Source of the DNA: Rahnella inusitata_A
GTDB taxonomy: Bacteria > Pseudomonadota > Gammaproteobacteria > Enterobacterales > Enterobacteriaceae
NCBI RefSeq assembly: GCF_965118895.1
Contig: NZ_CBCPJJ010000010.1
Span: 1 to 64,000, forward strand
Reading direction: 5' to 3'
Length of the DNA: 64,000 nt
Position numbers and translations under genes: made by a program. The notes beneath the pieces are model-generated. The model saw nothing but the letters and a program-made list of their open reading frames with translations, did not search any database and was not told the DNA's origin. Positions 16,317-25,004 of this stretch are shown here, piece after piece; the first letter of the stretch is position 1, and every line of letters begins with the position of its first letter.

Positions 16317-17851
16317 TAGCCTTTCCTTTCGGTTTTCGCGCCGATGTCGATGGCATCAATGCGTTTGCTGTTAAACAGGTTGAATTTAGTGTCGCTGCCG
16401 TGGCAACCGTCGCCGAAGCTGAAACCACAGCCTTTGGCTTCCGGGAAGGCTTCGCGAGCCTGTTCGCGGTGGCTGGAAGGCACCACGAAACGGTCTTCGT
16501 AGTTAGCAATCGCCAGATAACGGTACATTTCCTGCGCCTGTGCCTGTGACAATCCGACCTGCTCCAGCGCGCTGGTATCCACAACGCCATCGACCGTTTC
16601 GGCACGTTTGAAGTGGCGCATGGCCAGCATCCGTTTCAGCGCGCGCAGCACCGGTGCGGTGTCGCCTGCGGTCAGCAGGTTCGCCAGATATTCCACCGGA
16701 ATACGCAGGCTTTCGACGTCCGGCAGCACGCCGCTGTGCGGCAATGCGCCCGCGTCGGCCGCGGACTGAATTGGAGACAGCGGCGGTACGTACCAGACCA
16801 TCGGCAGCGTGCGGTATTCCGGATGCAGCGGCAGCGCCAGTTTCCATTCAATCGCCATTTTATAAACCGGTGACTGACGGGCGGCGTCCATCACTGACAG
16901 CGGAATGCCGTCAATTTCAGCCTGCGCGATAACGTCCGGATCGTTCGGATCGAGGAAGATGCTCATCTGGCTTTCATACAGATCTTTGTCATTTTCGACA
17001 GAAGCGGCTTCAGCGATACGGTCGGCGTCATACAGCACCACGCCGAGGTAGCGGATACGGCCGACGCAGGTTTCGGAACAGACCGTTGGCTGACCGGCTT
17101 CGATGCGCGGATAGCAGAAAATACATTTTTCTGATTTGCCGCTTTTCCAGTTGAAATAGATTTTTTTGTACGGACACCCGGTCAGGCACATGCGCCATCC
17201 GCGGCATTTATCCTGATCGATCAGCACAATGCCGTCTTCGCCGCGTTTATAGATTGCGCCGCTTGGACAAGTCGCCACGCATGCCGGATTCAGGCAGTGT
17301 TCACACAGACGCGGCAGATACGCCATGAAGGTGTTTTCGAACTCGCCGTACATCTCTTTTTGCATGTTGGCGAAGTTCTGATCGGCGGAGCGCTTGCTGA
17401 ACTCAGTACCCAGATCGTCTTCCCAGTTCGGGCCGCCGACAATTTTCTTCATGCGTTTGCCGGTCAGCAGCGAGCGAGGTCGTGCCACAGGCTGATGTTT
17501 ACCGTCTTTGGCGGTATGCAGATGCTGATAGTCAAAATCAAACGGCTCGTAGTAATCATCGATTTCCGGCATATGCGGGTTGGCGAAGATTTTGTGCAGC
17601 AGATTGGCTTTGTTACCCATACGCGGCTGCAGCTTGCCGTTGATTTTACGGATCCAGCCGCCCTTCCATTTATCCTGGTTTTCCCAGTCGTGCGGATAAC
17701 CCAGACCCGGTTTAGTTTCGACGTTGTTGAACCACGCGTACTCCATCCCTTCGCGGCTGGTCCAGACGTTTTTACAGGTCACAGAACAGGTGTGGCAGCC
17801 AATGCATTTGTCGAGATTCAGCACCATGCCGACTTGTGAGCGAATTTTCAT
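16316..17851 (-). CDS. narH: Nitrate reductase beta subunit, iron-sulphur protein
   Basis: A 511-residue electron transfer subunit carrying three 4Fe-4S clusters and one 3Fe-4S cluster. Cys groups are visible at CIGCHTCSVTC near residue 16, CEHCLNPACVATCP, CRGWRMCLTGCP and CIFCYPR with CSETC. The Trp in CRGWRMC replaces a Cys and marks the 3Fe-4S site, as in the family. The start overlaps narG by 4 bp. Confidence 0.96.
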   Translation of the reverse strand: MKIRSQVGMVLNLDKCIGCHTCSVTCKNVWTSREGMEYAWFNNVETKPGLGYPHDWENQDKWKGGWIRKINGKLQPRMGNKANLLHKIFANPHMPEIDDYYEPFDFDYQHLHTAKDGKHQPVARPRSLLTGKRMKKIVGGPNWEDDLGTEFSKRSADQNFANMQKEMYGEFENTFMAYLPRLCEHCLNPACVATCPSGAIYKRGEDGIVLIDQDKCRGWRMCLTGCPYKKIYFNWKSGKSEKCIFCYPRIEAGQPTVCSETCVGRIRYLGVVLYDADRIAEAASVENDKDLYESQMSIFLDPNDPDVIAQAEIDGIPLSVMDAARQSPVYKMAIEWKLALPLHPEYRTLPMVWYVPPLSPIQSAADAGALPHSGVLPDVESLRIPVEYLANLLTAGDTAPVLRALKRMLAMRHFKRAETVDGVVDTSALEQVGLSQAQAQEMYRYLAIANYEDRFVVPSSHREQAREAFPEAKGCGFSFGDGCHGSDTKFNLFNSKRIDAIDIGAKTERKG

Positions 17852-20800
17852 TTGGCTTTCTCCTGTGCTTCGTCAGGGAGGACTGCGGCCTGCACGAAGT
17901 CGTTGCCTTCATCATCTAACCAGTCGATGCGGTTCATTTTGCGCACAATCACGAACTCGTCGCGGTTTGAGCCGACGGTGCCGTAGTAGTTGAAGCCGTA
18001 AGACAGCTGCGCGTAGCCGCCGATCATATGGGTCGGTTTCGGGCACACGCGGGTCACGGAGTTATGAATACCGCCGCGCTGTTGGGTGATTTCAGAACCC
18101 GGAATGTTCACAATGCGTTCCTGCGCGTGGTACATCATGGTCATCCCCGCCGGTACGCGCTGGCTGACGACCGCACGGGCACTCAGCGAACCGTTGGCGT
18201 TGAAGGCTTCGATCCAGTCATTGTCTTCGATGCCCAGTTTTGTCGCATCGTCTTCACTCAGCCAGACAATCGGACCGCCGCGACCTAAGGTCAGCATCAG
18301 CAGGTTGTCGCTGTAAGTGGAGTGAATGCCCCATTTCTGGTGTGGCGTCAGGAAGTTCAGCGCCATTTCCGGGTTACCGTTTGGTTTGGCGTTCAGCAGT
18401 GGCTGCGCGGCTCGGGTGTCGATTGGCGGACGGTAAACCAGCAGGCTTTCGCCGAAGGCACGCATCCACGCATGGTCCTGATACAGCTGCTGACGGCCAG
18501 ACAGTGTGCGCCATGGGATTAGCTCATGAACATTGGTGTAACAGGCGTTGTAGGAAACATGCTCATCTTCCAGACCTGACCAGGTCGGGCTGGAGATAAT
18601 TTTACGCGGCTGAGCCTGAATATCGCGGAAGCGAATTTTCTCGTCTTCTTTATTCAGTGCCAGATGTGTGTGGTCGCGGCCCGTGTTAGCGCTCAGCGCT
18701 GCCCAGGCTTTAACAGCGACCTGACCGTTGGTTTCCGGTGCCAGCGTCAGAATCACTTCGGCAGCATCAATCGCCGTTTCAATACAAGGTCGCCCGATGG
18801 CAGCGCCTTCCAGCTTGGTGTAGTTCAGCTTTTTGAGCAGATCGACTTCGCTGTCAGTGTTCCAGTTGATCCCTTTACCACCGTTACCCAGTTTTTCGAG
18901 CAACGGTCCTACGGAGGTGAAGCGCTCGTAGGTGTTCGGATAATCGCGTTCGACAACCATCAGATGCGGTGCGGTACGGCCAGGGATCAGATCACACTCG
19001 CCTTTTTTCCAGTCTTCCACACCAAATGGTTGCGCCAGTTCGGCAGCGGAATCGTGCTGGATTGGCAGCGTGACAAGGTCAGTTTCCACGCCGAGATGAC
19101 CGACGCAGACGCGGGAGAACTCTTTGGCGATACCCTTGTAGATTTCCCAGTCGCTTTTGGAATCCCACGCCGGGTCAACGGCGGCGGACAGCGGATGAAT
19201 AAACGGATGCATATCCGACGTATTCATGTCGTCTTTTTCGTACCAGGTTGCAGTCGGCAGAACGATGTCGGAATAGAGACAGGTGCTGGACATACGGAAA
19301 TCAAGTGTTACCACCAGATCCAGTTTGCCTTCGCCGCCCTGCGCCTGCCATTCGACTTCCTCCGGCATCACGCCGCCCTGCACGCCCAAATCTTCTCCCT
19401 GAATACCGTGTTCGGTACCCAGCAGATATTTGAGCATGTATTCGTGGCCTTTACCGGACGAGCCCAGCAGATTGGAGCGCCAGACGAACAGGTTGCGCGG
19501 GAAGTTCTGCGGATTATCCGGTTGTTCGGCGGCGAAACGCACGCTGCCATCTTTGAGTGCCGCGACGGTGAAATCAGCCGGAGATTGCCCGGCGGCTTTC
19601 GCCTGCTCTGCGATATGCAGCGGGTTGACGTTAAGCTGCGGCGCAGATGGCAACCAGCCCATGCGCTCGGCGCGGACGTTGTAGTCGATCATGCTGCCAG
19701 TGAATTGGGATTTATCCGCCAGCGGCGACAGCAGTTCCTGCGGCGCGACGGTTTCGTAACGCCACTGACTGGAATGGTTATAGAAGAACGAGGTGCTGTT
19801 CATCTGACGCGGCGGACGCTGCCAGTCGAGACCGAAAGCCAGAGGTTGCCAGCCGGTTTGCGGACGCAATTTTTCCTGACCGACGTAGTGGGCCCAGCCG
19901 CCGCCGCTCTGACCGACGCAGCCGCAGAACACCAGCATGTTGATCAGGCCACGGTAGTTCATGTCGAGGTGATACCAGTGGTTCATCCCGGCACCCACGA
20001 TGATCATCGAACGACCGTGGGTTTTGTTGGCGTTATCGGCAAACTCGTGAGCAATGCGCTCGATATTTTGCTGCGATACGCCGGTGATTTTCTCAGCCCA
20101 GGCTGGCGTGTAGGCTTTGATTTCGTCAAAGCGTTGCGCGCAGTTTTCATCGTTCAGGCCGCGTTCAATCCCGTAGTTCGCCAGCGTCAGATCGTAAACG
20201 CTCGCCACCAGACCGGTGCTGCCGTCAGCCAGCTGCAGGCGTTTCACCGGCAGTTTGTGCATCAGAATTTCTTCCAGTGCCACGCTGTTAAAATGCTCGC
20301 TGACCGCGCCACCGAAATACGGATACCCGACGTTCACTACATCATCGTGATTACCCAGCAGGCTCAGCTGCAGGCTGACCTCTTTGTGCTCTTTGCCTTC
20401 GCGGGATTCGAGATTCCACTGACCTTTCTCGCCCCAGCGGTAACCGATCGAACCTAACGGCGACACCAGTTCACCGGTGTTTTCATCAAAGGCGATGGTT
20501 TTCCACTGCGGATTATTTTCCTGACCCAGGTTATCCACCAGATCGGACGCGCGCAGCATACGGCCTGCGGCGTAGGAGCCATCTTCGCGCGGTTCTAGCA
20601 TGACCAGCATCGGCATGTCGGTATAACGACGCACGTAGTCAGTGAAGTACTGGCTTGGATTGTCGATATGGAAGTTTTTAAGGATCACATGGCCCATGGC
20701 CAGCGCCAGCGCGCTGTCAGTACCCTGTTTCGGTGCCAGCCACTGATCGCAAATCTTGGCGATTTCTGCATAGTCCGGGGTGATCGCTACTGTTTTGGTG

Positions 20801-21624
20801 CCTTTGTAACGTACTTCAGTGAAGAAGTGGGCGTCCGGGGTACGGGTCTGCGGAACGTTGGAACCCCAGGCGATAATATAAGAAGAGTTGTACCAGTCAG
20901 CAGATTCAGGTACGTCAGTCTGCTCGCCCCAGGTCTGCGGAGAGGCCGGTGGCAAATCGCAATACCAGTCATAGAAGCTCAGACACACGCCGCCGATCAG
21001 CGACAGATAGCGCGCGCCGGAGGCATAAGACACCATCGACATCGCAGGTATTGGCGAGAAGCCGATAATGCGATCCGGGCCGAAGGTTTTGGCGGTATAA
21101 ACGTTGGATGCCGCGATAAGCTCGTTCACTTCCTGCCAGCTGGAACGTACAAAACCGCCACGTCCGCGTGCGGCTTTATATTCTTTGGCTTTTTCTGGCT
21201 GACTGACGATTGAACCCCAGGCATCGACCGGATCGCTGTAGGTCAGTTTGGCTTCGCGCCACAGCTGGATGAGCTTTTTGCGCATCAGCGGATATTTCAG
21301 ACGGTTGGCGCTGTAGAGATACCAGGAGTAGCTGGCACCACGCGGGCAGCCGCGTGGTTCATGGTTTGGCAGATCCGGACGGGTGCGCGGATAGTCAGTC
21401 TGCTGGGTTTCCCAGGTGACCAGACCGTTTTTGACGTAAATCTTCCAGCTGCATGAACCGGTGCAGTTCACACCGTGCGTGGAACGGACCACTTTATCGT
21501 GCTGCCAGCGGCTACGGTAGCCGTCTTCCCAGTCACGGTTGGTATTCAGCGTCTGGCCGTGGCCATCAGCGAAGGGTTCAGCTAGCTGTTTGAAATAGCG
21601 AAACCGGTCAAGAAACTTGCTCAT
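17848..21624 (-). CDS. narG: Nitrate reductase alpha subunit, molybdoenzyme
   Basis: A 1258-residue catalytic subunit that reduces nitrate to nitrite on the cytoplasmic side during anaerobic respiration. The N-terminal 4Fe-4S motif is intact (HGVNCTGSCSW, with RGCPRGASYS supplying the last Cys), and the Mo-bis-MGD binding region includes SYIIAWGSNVPQTRTPDAHF with the Mo-ligand Asp expected nearby. Length is within about 1% of E. coli NarG. AGGAG precedes the ATG. It is first in narGHJI, behind FNR and NarL-type sites. No narK or narXL is next to it in this window. Confidence 0.97.
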   Translation of the reverse strand: MSKFLDRFRYFKQLAEPFADGHGQTLNTNRDWEDGYRSRWQHDKVVRSTHGVNCTGSCSWKIYVKNGLVTWETQQTDYPRTRPDLPNHEPRGCPRGASYSWYLYSANRLKYPLMRKKLIQLWREAKLTYSDPVDAWGSIVSQPEKAKEYKAARGRGGFVRSSWQEVNELIAASNVYTAKTFGPDRIIGFSPIPAMSMVSYASGARYLSLIGGVCLSFYDWYCDLPPASPQTWGEQTDVPESADWYNSSYIIAWGSNVPQTRTPDAHFFTEVRYKGTKTVAITPDYAEIAKICDQWLAPKQGTDSALALAMGHVILKNFHIDNPSQYFTDYVRRYTDMPMLVMLEPREDGSYAAGRMLRASDLVDNLGQENNPQWKTIAFDENTGELVSPLGSIGYRWGEKGQWNLESREGKEHKEVSLQLSLLGNHDDVVNVGYPYFGGAVSEHFNSVALEEILMHKLPVKRLQLADGSTGLVASVYDLTLANYGIERGLNDENCAQRFDEIKAYTPAWAEKITGVSQQNIERIAHEFADNANKTHGRSMIIVGAGMNHWYHLDMNYRGLINMLVFCGCVGQSGGGWAHYVGQEKLRPQTGWQPLAFGLDWQRPPRQMNSTSFFYNHSSQWRYETVAPQELLSPLADKSQFTGSMIDYNVRAERMGWLPSAPQLNVNPLHIAEQAKAAGQSPADFTVAALKDGSVRFAAEQPDNPQNFPRNLFVWRSNLLGSSGKGHEYMLKYLLGTEHGIQGEDLGVQGGVMPEEVEWQAQGGEGKLDLVVTLDFRMSSTCLYSDIVLPTATWYEKDDMNTSDMHPFIHPLSAAVDPAWDSKSDWEIYKGIAKEFSRVCVGHLGVETDLVTLPIQHDSAAELAQPFGVEDWKKGECDLIPGRTAPHLMVVERDYPNTYERFTSVGPLLEKLGNGGKGINWNTDSEVDLLKKLNYTKLEGAAIGRPCIETAIDAAEVILTLAPETNGQVAVKAWAALSANTGRDHTHLALNKEDEKIRFRDIQAQPRKIISSPTWSGLEDEHVSYNACYTNVHELIPWRTLSGRQQLYQDHAWMRAFGESLLVYRPPIDTRAAQPLLNAKPNGNPEMALNFLTPHQKWGIHSTYSDNLLMLTLGRGGPIVWLSEDDATKLGIEDNDWIEAFNANGSLSARAVVSQRVPAGMTMMYHAQERIVNIPGSEITQQRGGIHNSVTRVCPKPTHMIGGYAQLSYGFNYYGTVGSNRDEFVIVRKMNRIDWLDDEGNDFVQAAVLPDEAQEKAK

Positions 21625-21737
21625 CCGGGAATCTCCTGTGCAAAGGCCTGTGGCGCTTTGTCGTTATGTGAATGTCGGGGAATTCAATTACATTGCTCAC
21701 GTTAGCCTCAGGGTATTCACGCGCGTGATGAGTCCCT

Positions 21738-21751
21738 TTGATTGCGATCAA
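21738..21751 (-). promoter_or_regulatory. Perfect FNR site of the nar promoter
   Basis: ttgat-tgcg-atcaa matches the FNR consensus TTGATnnnnATCAA at every defined position, about 114-127 bp upstream of the narG ATG. If it is centred at -41.5, as usual for FNR-activated promoters, transcription would begin near 21703 with a -10 resembling taccct. Confidence 0.85.
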
Positions 21752-21788
21752 GTCAGCGCCGTCGTATAAAAATTCACATAACGGCAGT

Positions 21789-21804
21789 TACCTCCAAAGA
21801 GGTA
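21789..21804 (-). promoter_or_regulatory. 7-2-7 NarL/NarP-type site
   Basis: Two inverted heptamers, tacctcc and agaggta (complement tacctct), are separated by 2 bp. They fit the TACYYMT consensus with a single mismatch in one half. The centre is 52 bp upstream of the FNR centre. A further single heptamer match lies at 21896-21902. Confidence 0.65.
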
Positions 21805-21911
21805 TTTAAGAAAATACACATAACCTACTGATTTAGCTTGAATAAATAGCGTTATCCGGGATTTTTATCGCCAGAGAGGCAAAGAGTGGAAAATGAGGGG
21901 TATTACAATCG

Positions 21912-21942
21912 CCAGCCGGTCTGCGTCACAGAAACCGGCTGG
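21912..21942. terminator. Hairpin after the ClC channel gene
   Basis: Nine-base arms ccagccggt and accggctgg enclose a 13-base loop just past the ClC stop. The T-tract is weak, so its strength as a terminator is uncertain. Confidence 0.5.
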
Positions 21943-21955
21943 GATTATGAGGAGA

Positions 21956-23653
21956 TCAGAGGAAGTCTTTGGCTTTATTGAGCAATGCGGCTTTGGTGAT
22001 CACGCCCAGCAGACGGCGGGATTGTGCATTTTCCAGCACCGGCAGACGCTCAAGCGGTGAGTTGCTGAACATCGCCCACGCCTGCTCGTAGCTGGCCTGC
22101 TGGAACAGCGTGGTAAACTCCTGTTCGATAAATGCATCAATCGGGTCATCAGACTTCAGGCTGCCGTCAATAATACCGCTGGCCAGCACGTTGGTCGGCA
22201 CCACGCCGAGGAATCGTTCTTCCCGGTCCACCACATAAACATAGCGCGTACGCTGTTTCAGCCCTTCGCTGACCACCTCGGAGAGCGAGGCGTCGACGTA
22301 CATTTTCGAGCAAGGCGTCACCAGCGAAGCGACGGTACTGTATTCGAATTCATTCTTCGCGAGGAAGCGGGCGTTATGGCGCGTCAGCACGGGATAAGTG
22401 CCGCCCTCTTTCAGGCGCGAGGCGACAACGTACGAAATCGCCGTCGCCAGCATCAGCGGGAACAGCAGGGAGCTGTTGAGCGTCATTTCGAACGCCATCA
22501 TGATCGACATCAGCGGTGCGTGGCTGGTCGCCGCCAGCAGTGCGCTCATGCCGATGGCTGCGTACAATCCGACCGGTCCAGGATCGAATCCCAGCCATTG
22601 CAGGCAGGTACACACCAGCGCCCCGCCCGCTGCGCCAATCAGCAACGACGGCGTAAACAGCCCGCCAACTGCGCCCGAGCCGATGGTTATCGCCGTGGCG
22701 ACAATTTTTAAAATCAGCAAGACCAGCAGTGACGTCTGCAAATCGCCGTTATTCAAAATGAGATCGATGACTTCAAAACCGTTGCCCAGCACCAGAGGCG
22801 AAATCATCGCCACCAGCCCGACACCCAGCCCGCCCAATCCTAACCGCAGAGCCGGATGCGAAATGGGTTTCATCCACTGGCGGACTTTATCAATCGAGGA
22901 GATAAACAGCGGCCCGAGGATCCCGGTCGCTGCGCCGATAATCAGTACGGTGATGATCGCGCCAAATGACGGACTAAAGATTGCCGAAGAATAGAGGTAC
23001 AACGGTGCATAACCCGTCAGCGAGCGGACGGTGAGCACGGCAACTGACGCCGAGATAAACAGCGGGATCAGCCGCTGGACGGCGGTCACGCCAAAAGCGA
23101 TTTCTGCCACAAAAAGCGCACCGGCAAACGGCGCGTGATAGACCGCCGCCAGACCACCCGCCGCGGCCATAGCGATAATATCGGACTGATGGACGTCCTT
23201 AAAACGTGAAAAGCGCCCGAGCAGGCTGCCGCTCAGCGCCGAGAGCTGCACCATCGCGCCTTCACGCCCGATCGACCCGCCGCTGGCGATGCTGGCGAGC
23301 GACGACAAACCGCGCAGCACCGTGCTGACTACCGGAATGCCCGGCAGCCGCTGATCGATCACATCAAGGTAATCAGGCATTTTGCCGTGCTTATCTTCGT
23401 GGCGCAGCGCCCACAGCAAAATGAAACCGGCAATAATGCCGCCCGCCGTGGTGATGAGCGGCCAGACCACTCTCGGATATTCATTAAAGGCTTTGGTGAT
23501 GTCGCTGCCGTCGGTGAACATCAGGCCGTTAATACCGGAAATCGCGCCGCGAAAGGCGATCGTCACCAATGCAGCGACAATCCCGGCGGGAATAGCGATC
23601 AACAGGTTTACCCAGTCACCCTTTTGCAGGGAATCGAATGCTTTCAGGCCCAT
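21956..23653 (-). CDS. ClC-type chloride channel/transporter with CBS pair
   Basis: A 565-residue inner membrane ClC protein. The membrane part (to about 430) carries GGSIGREGAMVQ, GLAAVYHAPFAGALFVAE and GAVGGLFTP, the conserved ion-pathway segments; these variants resemble the E. coli ClcB branch more than ClcA. After it come about 130 soluble residues reading as two CBS units (VTPCSKMYVDASLSEVV and LVPVLEN-like LERLPVLEN), which E. coli ClcB lacks and which usually sense nucleotides. Whether it acts as a channel or a proton antiporter cannot be settled by eye. It lies upstream of nar in the same direction but is separated by a hairpin and the nar promoter. Confidence 0.88.
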   Translation of the reverse strand: MGLKAFDSLQKGDWVNLLIAIPAGIVAALVTIAFRGAISGINGLMFTDGSDITKAFNEYPRVVWPLITTAGGIIAGFILLWALRHEDKHGKMPDYLDVIDQRLPGIPVVSTVLRGLSSLASIASGGSIGREGAMVQLSALSGSLLGRFSRFKDVHQSDIIAMAAAGGLAAVYHAPFAGALFVAEIAFGVTAVQRLIPLFISASVAVLTVRSLTGYAPLYLYSSAIFSPSFGAIITVLIIGAATGILGPLFISSIDKVRQWMKPISHPALRLGLGGLGVGLVAMISPLVLGNGFEVIDLILNNGDLQTSLLVLLILKIVATAITIGSGAVGGLFTPSLLIGAAGGALVCTCLQWLGFDPGPVGLYAAIGMSALLAATSHAPLMSIMMAFEMTLNSSLLFPLMLATAISYVVASRLKEGGTYPVLTRHNARFLAKNEFEYSTVASLVTPCSKMYVDASLSEVVSEGLKQRTRYVYVVDREERFLGVVPTNVLASGIIDGSLKSDDPIDAFIEQEFTTLFQQASYEQAWAMFSNSPLERLPVLENAQSRRLLGVITKAALLNKAKDFL

Positions 23654-23827
23654 CAGGTTCTCTTAGTAAAAAAGGTGCTGGCAGGGAGAATAGCATTTTG
23701 GCGGGCGTTTCTCATGTCCATGACCGGGGGTGAACCGGAAGAATGCGGTCAGGCAGGAAGTAATTTTTGCAAAAACGAAGATGCACTCTATGCTTCGTGA
23801 GCAACAGGTACATTCAAAGGAATTAAT

Positions 23828-24937
23828 ATGGTAGTTAAAGGTCTTTCCAAGGGGTTTTTTCTTACGATTTTACTGATCGTAACATTGGCTTTTTTTGATG
23901 TTTTACAGCCTTACTATTCATCCGTTTTGTGGGCAATTATTCTGGCCGTGATTTTCAATCCAATGAAAAACCGGCTGAAACAGTATGTGGGCGATCGTAA
24001 CGGCCTGGTGTCGTTGCTGACGGTGCTGATCATCTGTCTGATTGTCTTCACACCTCTGGCGATCATTGTTTCCTCGCTGGCGATTGAGTTCAACGCGGTC
24101 TACACCAAGTTGCAGGGAAATGAAACGCAGCTGCCGATGATTCTGGCGGATGTGATTCATCATCTTCCTCGCTGGGCGCGTCACTTCCTTTCCGACCATG
24201 ATCTGGACAGCACCACAGAAATCCAGAAAAAACTGTCAGACGTGGCACTTCAGGGTAGCCAGTATCTGGCGGGCAGCGTGTTCGTCATCGGTAAGAGCAC
24301 CTTCGGTTTTGCTCTCGGTTTCGTCATCATGCTGTACATTTTGTTCTTCCTGATCAAAGACGGCGCGTATCTGGTGAATCTGATCCTGGCCGCTCTGCCG
24401 CTGTCGAGCTACGTGAAGCATCACCTGTTTATGAAGTTTGCCGCCGTAGCGCGTGCGACGGTCAAAGGCACGGTGGTGGTAGCGATCGTTCAGGGTGCGC
24501 TCGGCGGTCTTGCGTTTTATATCGCCGGTCTCGAAGGCAGTTTACTTTGGGGCGCGCTGATGGCGTTTCTGTCGATCATTCCGGCAGTGGGTTCAGCCAT
24601 TATCTGGGTACCGGCGGCGATCTACTTCTTCGCCTCCGGCATGCTGTGGAAAGGCATCTTCATCGTGGTGTTCTTCGTGGTGATTATCGGCCTGGTGGAT
24701 AACATTCTGCGACCGCTGCTGGTCGGCAAAGATACCAAAATGCCAGATTATCTGATTCTTATCAGTACACTGGGCGGGATGGAAGTCTACGGCATTAACG
24801 GATTTGTCATCGGTCCGCTGATTGCGGCGCTGTTTATCGCCTGCTGGAATATTCTTTCCGGGCGCGATCACCGAGATAATATTGATGAAATTGACGAAGA
24901 CTTTATCGAAGAAGGGAAAAATCATCCGGGCGCCTGA
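23828..24937 (+). CDS. AI-2E family permease, YdiK-like
   Basis: A 369-residue inner membrane protein of the AI-2E/PerM family with about eight helices. YdiK-like marks include LGALMAFLSIIPAVGS-type GALMAFLSIIPAVGSAIIW and VDNILRPLLVG with STLGGMEVYGINGFVIGPLIAAL. The substrate is not known; members of this family have been linked to autoinducer-2 export or sodium-proton exchange. AAGGAATTAAT precedes the ATG. It is a monocistronic gene with its own terminator. Confidence 0.87.
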   Translation: MVVKGLSKGFFLTILLIVTLAFFDVLQPYYSSVLWAIILAVIFNPMKNRLKQYVGDRNGLVSLLTVLIICLIVFTPLAIIVSSLAIEFNAVYTKLQGNETQLPMILADVIHHLPRWARHFLSDHDLDSTTEIQKKLSDVALQGSQYLAGSVFVIGKSTFGFALGFVIMLYILFFLIKDGAYLVNLILAALPLSSYVKHHLFMKFAAVARATVKGTVVVAIVQGALGGLAFYIAGLEGSLLWGALMAFLSIIPAVGSAIIWVPAAIYFFASGMLWKGIFIVVFFVVIIGLVDNILRPLLVGKDTKMPDYLILISTLGGMEVYGINGFVIGPLIAALFIACWNILSGRDHRDNIDEIDEDFIEEGKNHPGA

Positions 24938-24959
24938 TAGCCCCCGGTGGTGATTTCAC

Positions 24960-24991
24960 AATGAGCGGCTTAATCCCCGCTCATTTTTTTT
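24960..24991 (+). terminator. Terminator after the YdiK-like gene
   Basis: The stem atgagcgg / ccgctcat is followed by a run of eight T residues, a classic intrinsic terminator. Confidence 0.9.
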
Positions 24992-25004
24992 GCCTGTGGC
25001 AAGC

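Noticed and set aside
18664..20457. Plus-strand frame of 597 codons
   Set aside because: It lies wholly antisense to narG; long antisense frames are expected in GC-biased coding DNA, and there is no family similarity.
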